Shown here in pieces: positions 1-6,233 of a DNA stretch of 24,594 bases. Origin of the DNA: an uncultured Collinsella sp. (GTDB lineage: Bacteria; Actinomycetota; Coriobacteriia; Coriobacteriales; Coriobacteriaceae); contig CAUFBM010000024.1 in the NCBI GenBank assembly GCA_959023295.1, positions 1-24,594 on the forward strand, read 5' to 3'. Positions within the stretch are counted from its first letter, which is position 1. Every line of letters begins with the position of its first letter. The translations under genes were made by a program, and so were the position numbers. Below the pieces are notes generated by a model that searched no databases, was not told the DNA's origin, and saw only the letters and a program-made list of their open reading frames with translations.

Positions 1-1
1 C

Positions 2-850
2 GACTACCAGGTCATCACCGACCGCGACACCACCGAGCACATCCAGGACAACGTGTACAACATGGTCATGGACTACCTTGCCTGCGGTATCGACCCCGAC
101 AAGACCATGATCTATGCGCACTCCGCCGTGCCCGCCGCCAACCAGCTCATGCTGCCGTTCCTGTCGCTGGTGTCCGAGGCCGAGCTGGCACGCAACCCCA
201 CCGTCAAGGCCGAGATGGAGGCCTCGGGCCATGAGCTTACCGGCCTTCTGCTCACCTACCCGGTGCACCAGGCCTGCGACATCCTGTTCTGCAAGGGCAA
301 CGTGGTGCCGGTCGGTCGCGACCAGCTGCCGCACATCGAGCTCACCCGCACCATCGCCCGCCGCTTTAACAACCGCTACGGCAAGGTGTTCCCCGAAGTC
401 GACGCGCTGCTGTCCGAGACCCCGCTGCTGCCCGGCCTAGACGGTCGCAAGATGAGCAAGAGCTACGGCAACGCCATCAATATCTCGATGACCGCCGAGG
501 AGACGGCCAAGCGCATCAAGAAGAGCCAGACCGACTCCGAGCGCATGATCACGTTCGACCCCGAGAACCGCCCCGGCGTGTCCGGCCTGCTTTCCACGGC
601 AGCCATCTGCACCGGCCGATCCGAGGTCGAGATTGCCGAGGAGATTGGCATGGGCGGCTCCGGCCAGCTCAAGAAGTACGTGACCGAGGCCGTCAACGAG
701 TACTTCGCGCCGATCCGCGAGCGTCGCCAGCGCTACGAGAACGATCTGGACTACGTGAAGGACGTGCTGCACGAAGGCAACCGCCGTGCCAACGAGATCG
801 CCGAGCAGACCCTGGCCGAGGTTCGGGACGCCATGGGCATGGTGTACTAA
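2..850 (+). CDS. trpS: Tryptophanyl-tRNA synthetase, 5'-truncated by window edge
   Basis: Class I aminoacyl-tRNA synthetase that charges tRNA-Trp in the cytoplasm. The frame is open from base 2 and 282 codons are visible. The family is usually about 330-350 residues, so roughly the first 50-60 residues, including the HIGH-type ATP-binding motif, lie left of the window. The KMSKS signature is intact at 449-463 (context DGRKMSKSYGNA). The short motif DYQVITDR near the visible start and the C-terminal helical anticodon-binding part fit TrpRS. The stop is followed at about 35 bases by a strong intrinsic terminator, so this is the last gene of its transcript. The identification is firm; only the start is missing. 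Confidence 0.95.
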   Translation, partial: DYQVITDRDTTEHIQDNVYNMVMDYLACGIDPDKTMIYAHSAVPAANQLMLPFLSLVSEAELARNPTVKAEMEASGHELTGLLLTYPVHQACDILFCKGNVVPVGRDQLPHIELTRTIARRFNNRYGKVFPEVDALLSETPLLPGLDGRKMSKSYGNAINISMTAEETAKRIKKSQTDSERMITFDPENRPGVSGLLSTAAICTGRSEVEIAEEIGMGGSGQLKKYVTEAVNEYFAPIRERRQRYENDLDYVKDVLHEGNRRANEIAEQTLAEVRDAMGMVY

Positions 851-883
851 ACCGATTAGCTGACTTGAGCTTTCGATTGCTTT

Positions 884-913
884 AGGGCGGGCGCTGCAGC
901 GTCCGCCTTTTTT
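884..913 (+). terminator. Intrinsic terminator of trpS
   Basis: A GC-rich hairpin, with arms GGCGG/CCGCC around an inner CGCTGCAGCG self-complementary core, is followed directly by six Ts. It lies about 35 bases after the trpS stop and is oriented to end trpS transcription. Confidence 0.9.
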
Positions 914-958
914 GGTGCCCGACCGATTCGGCTCCACCCATTGCACTCCCCCGACAAA

Positions 959-1004
959 CGGGAACGGGCCCGCCGGCAGTCAGTTGCCAGCGGGCCCGTT
1001 CCCG
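959..1004. repeat. Long perfect inverted repeat in the trpS-MGMT gap
   Basis: Arms 959-973 and 990-1004 are exactly complementary (15 bp). After a single C/A mismatch the pairing continues for 4 bp more (GGCA/TGCC), leaving a 6-base loop. There is no T-run on either side, so it is not a classical terminator. It may be a REP-like element or an RNA processing hairpin. The rest of the gap up to the MGMT gene holds no convincing gene. Confidence 0.7.
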
Positions 1005-1118
1005 AAGTACACCGTTGAATCGCACAGAGGGGAGGAATGCGAATCAAACTCAACAGGGCAGGCTTTTTCATCGCCTATTGCCTGCTCCGTTGCTGAATAC
1101 AATATAGTTCACCGTGGT

Positions 1119-1560
1119 TTACTTTCTAACGGCAACGTACGCCGCCACACCTTCTCCATATGTTAGCCCCGGTAAACCTGCAACGGGAAACCACCACAAA
1201 GGGGACAGGCACCTTTGTGGTGGTTTTGGCCACGGCAGAGCTGTTAGAGTCCGGCAGGCCAGCACAGGCGGCCAAGTCGACGTGCATGGGATCGGTAAAC
1301 GCCACGCCCTCCCCATTAAGAGCTCACGCTGGGCATCGGGGCCGCCAAAGGCAAAGCCCTCACAGATACGGCCGTCGGCAAACACCACGCGATGACAGGG
1401 AATTTGGCCGGGGCGCGGGTTGCTGTGCAGCGCATAGCCCACATAGCGCGCGCTCCGCCGACGACCGGCAAGCAGCGCCACCTGACCGTAGGTGGCAACC
1501 ATCCCCTCGGGAATCTGCTCGACCACCTCGTACACCCGCTCAAAAAAGCCCTCAGACGCC
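1119..1560 (-). CDS. Small MGMT/alkyltransferase-like protein, 3' end frameshifted
   Basis: Small single-domain member of the O6-alkylguanine-DNA alkyltransferase family, which acts on or recognises alkylated guanine in DNA. The ATG at 1558-1560 has a good Shine-Dalgarno (AAAGGAG) upstream. The N-terminal 80 residues match the family well: FFERVYEVVEQIP, ATYGQVA and the PCHRV motif with the acceptor cysteine present, unlike Atl proteins that carry PWHRV. After QRELLMG the reading frame turns into non-family sequence. Shifting by one base at the G4 tract (plus-strand C4, 1311-1314) restores a family-like EGVAFTDPMHVDLAACAGL, with a stop at 1126-1128. A one-base deletion in a homopolymer is therefore likely, either real or a sequencing error. 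The gene's 3' part runs into a REP copy at 1188-1226. Confidence 0.8.
1188..1226. repeat. REP-like palindrome, copy 1
   Basis: Arms AAACCACCACAAAGG and its complement flank a 9-base centre, GGACAGGCA. The same element recurs at 1592-1630, 3171-3207 and 4127-4167. Here the centre is in the forward orientation. The copy lies inside the 3' end of the MGMT-like gene. The GGGGACAGGCAC core resembles REP sequences linked to REP-associated tyrosine transposases (recall, not searched). Confidence 0.9.
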
Positions 1561-1591
1561 ATCGCATGCTCCTTTCAACCGAAACAAGCAT

Positions 1592-1630
1592 AAACCACCA
1601 CAAAGGTGCCTGTCCCCTTTGTGGTGGTTT
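1592..1630. repeat. REP-like palindrome, copy 2 (inverted centre)
   Basis: It has the same 15-bp arms as copy 1, with the 9-base centre as its reverse complement (TGCCTGTCC). It sits 12 bases beyond the DegV stop and upstream of the MGMT start. It could serve as a bidirectional hairpin terminator, because T-rich bases follow on both strands. Confidence 0.9.
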
Positions 1631-1641
1631 TGACCGGATAG

Positions 1642-2496
1642 CTAGTTGGCGGGGCGGAAGAAGGCTACGGCTACGGCGCCGGGGCCCACGTGGGTGCCGA
1701 TGGTGGCGCCAATGGTGTGGATGGGCAGCTCGCCCTCGGTGTGTCCAGCCCACAGCGCGGCGCTGTCCTCGATGTACTTCTTGAGCACGGCGTCCGAAAG
1801 GCCCGTATAGCCGAGCGCCAGCGGCATGGAAAAGTCGACGCCGCCCGCCTTTTCGACCTTCTGGTTGAGCAGGTTACGGCCGTTCCTGGAGCCACGTGCC
1901 TTGCCCAGCTGCACGATCAGGCCGTCCTCGGCGGCCACCACGGGCTTCACGTTGAGCAATGTGCCCACAGCGCCGGCCGCAGCAGACAGGCGACCGCCGC
2001 GCACCAAGTACTCCAGCGTCTCGAGCAGACCGATGACGACCACACGGTCGCGCACGGCCTCGACGGCCGCCGCGATCTGGGCCGCACTACGGCCCTCGTC
2101 CACCAAGCGCAGGGCATACTCAACCAGGACACGCTCGCCCAGGGTTACGTTATTGCTGTCTACAACGAACACGTCGCCGCCCGGCGCCTCGGCAAGTGCG
2201 GTGCGAGCACTCTGATTGGTGCCCGAAAGCTTAGCGCCCACGGTAATAATCACAGCCTCATCGCCGGCCTCACGCGCCTCGGCAATCGCCTGCGAAAACG
2301 CGTACGGGTTGACCTGGCCCGTCTTGGGCAGCTCATCGCGCTCCACGAGCATCTCGTAAAATCGCTGATGATCGATGTCGACGCCATCCATATACACATC
2401 GGTGCCAAAGGTGACGGACAGCGGCAAAACACGCAGAGCGGGGTGCTCCGCCGGCGACATATCGCTTGCGGAATCGGTAATAATGCGGACGGACAT
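1642..2496 (-). CDS. DegV family (fatty-acid-binding, EDD fold) protein
   Basis: DegV/FakB family proteins bind a fatty acid in a two-domain EDD fold. In many Gram-positives they present exogenous fatty acids to the FakA kinase. The start is placed at the ATG at 2494-2496, which has AAAGGA six bases upstream and gives 284 residues, the usual family length. An upstream in-frame extension lacks a ribosome site. Family features: N-terminal RIITDSASDM, a central KTGQVNPYAF, the ligand-pocket segment GAKLSGTNQSA, YLVRGGRLS, and C-terminal IGATIGTHVGPGA. No fakA-like gene is nearby. It follows the MarR gene on the same strand after a 119-base gap. Confidence 0.93.
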   Translation of the reverse strand: MSVRIITDSASDMSPAEHPALRVLPLSVTFGTDVYMDGVDIDHQRFYEMLVERDELPKTGQVNPYAFSQAIAEAREAGDEAVIITVGAKLSGTNQSARTALAEAPGGDVFVVDSNNVTLGERVLVEYALRLVDEGRSAAQIAAAVEAVRDRVVVIGLLETLEYLVRGGRLSAAAGAVGTLLNVKPVVAAEDGLIVQLGKARGSRNGRNLLNQKVEKAGGVDFSMPLALGYTGLSDAVLKKYIEDSAALWAGHTEGELPIHTIGATIGTHVGPGAVAVAFFRPAN

Positions 2497-2615
2497 AACA
2501 AATCCTTTCTTGCGCAGGTCTCGCACGGGGAATTTAGACAGCATTGCCCCGGCACGGTATACGCGCTCAAACGGGACTATGCAGTTGTTAATGGGAAGCA
2601 AATGCCTAAACGGCT

Positions 2616-3065
2616 CTACAGCTCGCGCAGGGTGTTGAGAATCGTACGCAGCGACGCATACATCTGCTCGCGCTGCTCCACGCCCATGGCCTTACCGGTG
2701 GTGTCGAGCACGTCGTGGATGATACGGTCGGCCTCGTTCATGCTCTCGCCACCCAGCGTGGTCAGGCGAACCGGTGCGCGGTACTTGACGGCAGCATCGC
2801 CCGAGTCATCAACCTCGACAAAGCCGCCCTCCTCCAGGTGCGCCAGCGTGCGCGAAACGGCAGCGCGCGTCACGCCGGCCACGCGAGCCAGATCGGCGCC
2901 GGTCATGCCGTCCTTGCTGCGCTCCAGGTAGTACAGGCACATAACGTCGGAGCCCTTGAGGCCCAGCCTTGCGCCCTCGGACGTCTTGATACGCTGAATC
3001 TCCTTGTACAGCCCGCTAATCAGTCCGACAAAATCCTCGAAACGTGTCTCGTCGTTCTGCTGCAT
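2616..3065 (-). CDS. MarR family winged-helix transcriptional regulator
   Basis: A 149-residue protein of MarR size. The centre carries the winged helix: MTGADLARVAGVTRAAVSRT is the recognition region, followed by the wing EEGGFVEVDD and LTTLGGESM. MarR proteins bind DNA as dimers and usually repress neighbouring genes until a small phenolic or lipid ligand releases them. It lies upstream of the DegV gene in the same direction, so it may regulate DegV or itself. The ligand cannot be read from the sequence. The ribosome site before the ATG is weak. Confidence 0.9.
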   Translation of the reverse strand: MQQNDETRFEDFVGLISGLYKEIQRIKTSEGARLGLKGSDVMCLYYLERSKDGMTGADLARVAGVTRAAVSRTLAHLEEGGFVEVDDSGDAAVKYRAPVRLTTLGGESMNEADRIIHDVLDTTGKAMGVEQREQMYASLRTILNTLREL

Positions 3066-3170
3066 GGGAGACGACCGCCTTTCGCTTGCATGATGCTAAC
3101 GGGTAAACATCTTAGCCGTACTCAGCGACTGCCGCCTCCACGCGACCCAATTGTTAACCCATCAACATAA

Positions 3171-3207
3171 AAACCACCACAAAGGGGACAGGCACCTTTG
3201 TGGTGGT
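3171..3207. repeat. REP-like palindrome, copy 3
   Basis: Arms ACCACCACAAAGG (3173-3185) and its complement (3195-3207) flank the forward GGACAGGCA centre. It lies about 30 bases past the stop of the B3/B4 gene, in the 170-base gap before the MarR start. No other structure was recognised in this gap. Confidence 0.9.
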
Positions 3208-3235
3208 CTGGGGCATCAATAGGTTCTAGGCGCCG

Positions 3236-3955
3236 CTACAGCTCCACGCAGGGATTGTCGCGGGTCACAAGCGTCTTAACGACAACCGTCGCTCCCAGAT
3301 AGCGCTCGAGCAGCTCGGCCAAGCGATCGATGGCGGCCTGGCAATCCCCCATCCGCTCGGGCTCCACGCACTCAATCGCCAGAAATGCGTCCGCCGAATC
3401 GTCGGACAGCGCCGTGCGAACGCCATCGCGCCAGTTCCAGCAACGGCACACGGCGCCCGCATCATCGATATAAGCAAGCTCACCGGGCAGCGTCGGATCA
3501 TCCGCCTCCTCGCCAAGTGGCAAGAACGCGTCGCCGCCGTCGGTCACCTTCAAGCGAAGGTCTCCCTCAATCGCATGCAGATCCTCGCCTCCCACGGGCA
3601 GCGCATAGGTCAACGACACCGTGTTGTAAATATCCACCGCCGGTGTGATATGACCGACCGGCTTGCCCTTGAGCACGCGCTTGAGCAAGTTCTCGATCGA
3701 GCAGCGGGCGCCCTTTTTAGTCTTGAACAGCCGGTACGCGTCACGCCAAGCCTTCACCGGCGCGTTCTCGCTGATGGTATCGCTCGTCAGGTGACGCTCC
3801 GCATCGATATTGGCGCGGTCAAGCAGTGCGGCAATCGCATCCACGTCCTCCTGGGAAATCTGCGCCGCGGGCTTCATGCCCTTTACGACCACGACGCCGA
3901 CCGCCGCCTGCGGAAACAGCTCCCAAAACGAATTCTCGGCAACAAAGCTCTTCAT
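3236..3955 (-). CDS. B3/B4 tRNA-binding domain protein
   Basis: Stand-alone homologue of the B3/B4 domain found in the beta subunit of phenylalanyl-tRNA synthetase. Family members are proposed to edit or bind aminoacyl-tRNA or free amino acids; the substrate here is unknown. The start is the ATG at 3953-3955, preceded by AAGGGAG, giving 239 residues. The next ATG upstream overlaps that ribosome site and is less likely. Recognisable parts: an N-terminal alpha/beta segment (AAVGVVVVKGM), RLFKTKKGARCSIENLLKRV, the conserved HITPAVDIYN, LPVGGED and GELAYIDD. A dedicated promoter and a leader with a terminator-like hairpin precede it, suggesting attenuation control. Confidence 0.85.
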   Translation of the reverse strand: MKSFVAENSFWELFPQAAVGVVVVKGMKPAAQISQEDVDAIAALLDRANIDAERHLTSDTISENAPVKAWRDAYRLFKTKKGARCSIENLLKRVLKGKPVGHITPAVDIYNTVSLTYALPVGGEDLHAIEGDLRLKVTDGGDAFLPLGEEADDPTLPGELAYIDDAGAVCRCWNWRDGVRTALSDDSADAFLAIECVEPERMGDCQAAIDRLAELLERYLGATVVVKTLVTRDNPCVEL

Positions 3956-4093
3956 ACGCTCTCCCTTCATCGTGCACGCCCGAGCGAGGGCGTCTAAACA
4001 AAAAGCGCCCCCACGGCGGCCACCTTCAAAGTCCTACGGTGCCGCCACAAGAGCGCTTGCGCTGTCCCCATCCGGAGAAGGGGACGATATGTC
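3956..4093 (-). promoter_or_regulatory. Structured 5' leader with internal terminator (attenuator candidate)
   Basis: Read on the minus strand, the leader of the B3/B4 gene holds four elements in order. First is a hairpin GTCCCC/GGGGAC (about 4066-4085). Then comes the self-complementary AGCGCAAGCGCT, followed by a long stem with arms GGCGGCACC and GGTGGCCGCC that ends in GGGGGCGC plus five Ts (about 3998-4002). Last is ACGCCC/GGGCGT just before the ribosome site. A terminator between promoter and gene, with alternative pairing partners, is the hallmark of transcription attenuation. The GAAGGTGGCCGCC stretch faintly recalls the T-box sequence, but the roughly 90-base leader before the terminator is too short for a standard T-box. 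The ligand is unknown. Confidence 0.55.
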
Positions 4094-4099
4094 AGGCGT

Positions 4100-4128
4100 A
4101 TTGTAACCTGAGTTATCCGCGCGAGCAA
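4100..4128 (-). promoter_or_regulatory. Sigma-70-type promoter of the B3/B4 gene
   Basis: On the minus strand a -35 TTGCTC (4123-4128) and a -10 TACAAT (4100-4105) are separated by exactly 17 bases. Predicted transcription starts near 4093, producing the structured leader. The -35 box abuts REP copy 4. Confidence 0.65.
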
Positions 4129-4167
4129 AACCACCACAAAGGTGCCTGTCCCCTTTGTGGTGGTTTT
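4127..4167. repeat. REP-like palindrome, copy 4 (inverted centre)
   Basis: It has the same arms as the other three copies, extended by AAAA/TTTT at the ends, with the centre in the same orientation as copy 2. It starts 17 bases beyond the pckA stop and can act as the terminator of pckA: minus strand, hairpin followed by TTTT. Confidence 0.9.
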
Positions 4168-4183
4168 TGGATCTGAGGCGACG

Positions 4184-5854
4184 CTAGTGGCGGAGTCCCA
4201 GCAGGCCGCGGCCGCGATGACGGGCCTCGGCGGACACCTGGGCGTGCGGGCCGGCGGCCTTGACGGACTCGGGAAGGTGCGAGTACTTCTTCTCGAAGTT
4301 CTCCTCGAACATCACCGCCAGGTTGTGCGCTGCCTCGTCGTAGCGCGCGGTACTCTGCCAGTACTGGCGCGGCACCAGGATGCCGTCGGGCACACCGTGG
4401 CACGTAGTGGGAATGTCGACATTAAAGATATCGTCGTGCACAAACTCGCTGTCCCCGATGGTACCGTCGAGGGCGCGAGCGACCAGGGCGCGCGTGTAGA
4501 CCAGCTCGATGCGATGGCCCACGCCATAACCGCCGCCAATCCAACCGGTGTTGACCAGATAGACGCGCGTGCGGCCGTCGGCGATGCGCTCGCCGAGCAT
4601 CTTAGCGTAGACCATGGGGTCGAGCGGCATAAACGGCTCGCCAAACAGCGAGGAGAACGTGGGCGTGGGCTCGGTGACGCCAACCTCGGTGCCGGGGATC
4701 TTGGCCGTAAAGCCCGTCACAAAGTGATACATGGCGGCGTCGGCCGTCAGGCGCGAGATAGGCGGCAGCACGCCAAAGGCATCGCAGGTCAGGAACAGCA
4801 CGACGCTGGGAGTGGTGCCCATGCCCTTGGTCCACGCGTTGGGGATATGCTCGACGGGATAGGCCACGCGCGTGTTGTGCGTGATCGAGATGTCGTCGTA
4901 GTTGGGCTTGCGGTTCTCGTCGAGCACCACGTTTTCGCAAATGGCGCCAAAACGGACGGCGTTGAAGATCTCGGGCTCGTGGAAGGCGTCCAGGCCCTCG
5001 CATTTGGCGTAGCAGCCACCCTCGATGTTGAAGATGCCCATGTCGGACCAACCGTGCTCGTCGTCGCCGATCAGCAGGCGCGTGGGATTGGCCGAAAGCG
5101 TGGTCTTGCCGGTGCCGGACAGGCCAAAGAACACGGCGGTCTCGTGCGTGACGGGATCCATGCTGGCCGAGCAATGCATGGGCAGCACGTCGTCCTCGAC
5201 AGGCAGCAGGTAGTTCATGACACTGAAGATGGACTTTTTGATTTCGCCGGAGTAGCCGGTACCCGCGACCAAAATCACGCGCTCCTGGAAGTTGATGACC
5301 ACGGCGGCGCTGGAGTTGAGGCCCTTGATGGCGGGATCGCACTGGTAACCGGGCGCTGCGAGCACGCAGAAGTCGGGTTCGCCGGTGCGCGCGATTTCGC
5401 GGGCAAGCGGGCGGGCGAGCATCTGCTTAATAAAGAGTGCCTGGCTGGCACGCTCGCAGGCAACGAGCAGGCGACGCGTGTGGTTGCGGTCGGCGCCCGC
5501 CATGCCGCGGGTGACGAACACGTCGCGCTCGTCGAGATAGTCGACGATGCCGGCCTTGATGGCCTCATAGCTCTCGACGGACAGCGGGCGGTTGACCGCG
5601 CCCCAGGCGATTTTGTCGCGCACGTCGGGCGTGTCGACGATAAAGCGGTCGTTGGGCGAACGTCCGGTACGCTCCCCCGTCTCGATCACGAGTGCGCCGT
5701 TGGAGGCCATGCGGCCTTCGTTGCGGCGGATGGCATGCTCGACGAGCTCGGCTGCCGGCAGGTCAACCAGCAGGCGGGGCTGGTTCTCGGCGGGGTCTTC
5801 GACCAGCGTAATACCAAAATAAGACAGAACTTCTGCAGGGGTAACACCAGGCAT
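4184..5854 (-). CDS. pckA: Phosphoenolpyruvate carboxykinase (ATP)
   Basis: ATP-dependent PEPCK interconverts oxaloacetate + ATP and phosphoenolpyruvate + CO2 + ADP in the cytoplasm. In fermenting gut bacteria it often runs toward oxaloacetate to feed a succinate branch (inference). The start is the ATG at 5852-5854, with a perfect AGGAGG four bases upstream, giving 556 residues against about 530-540 usual. Seen motifs: TGRSPNDRFIVD near residue 60, MHCSAS, the kinase-1a P-loop GLSGTGKT at about 243-250, the metal-binding FNIEGGCYAK, and NTGWIGGGYGVG near residue 430. The last about 20 residues are a basic tail outside the normal family end. A palindromic operator-like site lies 75 bases upstream of the start. 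Confidence 0.96.
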   Translation of the reverse strand: MPGVTPAEVLSYFGITLVEDPAENQPRLLVDLPAAELVEHAIRRNEGRMASNGALVIETGERTGRSPNDRFIVDTPDVRDKIAWGAVNRPLSVESYEAIKAGIVDYLDERDVFVTRGMAGADRNHTRRLLVACERASQALFIKQMLARPLAREIARTGEPDFCVLAAPGYQCDPAIKGLNSSAAVVINFQERVILVAGTGYSGEIKKSIFSVMNYLLPVEDDVLPMHCSASMDPVTHETAVFFGLSGTGKTTLSANPTRLLIGDDEHGWSDMGIFNIEGGCYAKCEGLDAFHEPEIFNAVRFGAICENVVLDENRKPNYDDISITHNTRVAYPVEHIPNAWTKGMGTTPSVVLFLTCDAFGVLPPISRLTADAAMYHFVTGFTAKIPGTEVGVTEPTPTFSSLFGEPFMPLDPMVYAKMLGERIADGRTRVYLVNTGWIGGGYGVGHRIELVYTRALVARALDGTIGDSEFVHDDIFNVDIPTTCHGVPDGILVPRQYWQSTARYDEAAHNLAVMFEENFEKKYSHLPESVKAAGPHAQVSAEARHRGRGLLGLRH

Positions 5855-5895
5855 GAGGCCTCCTTTAAAAACGCGGCACGTGGACGCGGCGCGCA

Positions 5896-5911
5896 CTTTA
5901 CTCACGTAAAG
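5896..5911. promoter_or_regulatory. Short perfect hairpin in pckA leader
   Basis: CTTTAC, a 4-base loop and GTAAAG lie between the operator-like palindrome and the pckA ribosome site. This could be a leader stem or a second protein-binding site. Confidence 0.4.
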
Positions 5912-5928
5912 CCCGTTGTACCCGATAT

Positions 5929-5944
5929 GCAAAAACGTTTTTGC
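5929..5944. promoter_or_regulatory. 16-bp perfect palindrome upstream of pckA, operator candidate
   Basis: GCAAAAACGTTTTTGC is a perfect 16-bp palindrome with a central CG. That is the general form of sites bound by LacI/GalR-family regulators, including cre-like catabolite sites. It stands 75 bp upstream of the pckA start codon and is the only such site seen near this gene. No LacI-type regulator gene is in the window. Confidence 0.55.
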
Positions 5945-6001
5945 GGCAACGGCGAAGCGCCCGCCCAACGGTCAAAAATCGCAGGCAAGCGGCCTAGTCA
6001 T

Positions 6002-6135
6002 TGGGGACATTCTTACACGACCAGTCGTTGAGGACACCCTTGAACAGGCAACAGCCAAGGAGCGTCCCCGGATGCCGACACTTAGGGACACTCCCAAAGT
6101 GCCGGCACATAAGGAACGTCCCTAAGTGCCGACTG
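6002..6135. repeat. Cluster of REP-like units between pckA and the flippase gene
   Basis: The 380-base gap between the divergent pckA and flippase genes holds repeated GGGGAC/GTCCC-bearing units. The clearest is an 11-bp perfect inverted pair CACTTAGGGAC (6079-6089) / GTCCCTAAGTG (6118-6128), with a 10-bp palindrome GTGCCGGCAC (6099-6108) between. The middle unit is itself a degenerate copy of the arms. A looser GGGGACATTCTT unit begins near 6003. No gene was seen. Confidence 0.65.
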
Positions 6136-6233
6136 CTGAATGGCGCCGCCGAAAATATAGAACAATCCGTTCAAGAACACGAGCAAACGTCGCCGCGTCT
6201 ATACTAGAGCGCAGCAATAGAAAGGACCCCGCT

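Noticed and set aside
1037..1096. A 19-codon plus-strand open frame after GGGGAGGA
   Set aside because: The Shine-Dalgarno abuts the ATG, no promoter was seen and nothing is encoded downstream on that strand.
1690..2931. A 413-codon plus-strand open frame
   Set aside because: It spans the antisense of DegV and MarR, both well-supported genes, and crosses their boundary.
3985..4030. T-box riboswitch upstream of the B3/B4 gene
   Set aside because: Only a partial T-box-like string is present; the leader is too short and no specifier loop was found. It is kept as an undefined attenuator.
4142..6031. A 629-codon open frame on the plus strand
   Set aside because: It lies antisense to pckA, whose domains, start and ribosome site are clear. 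Such long antisense frames are common in GC-rich genes with skewed third positions.
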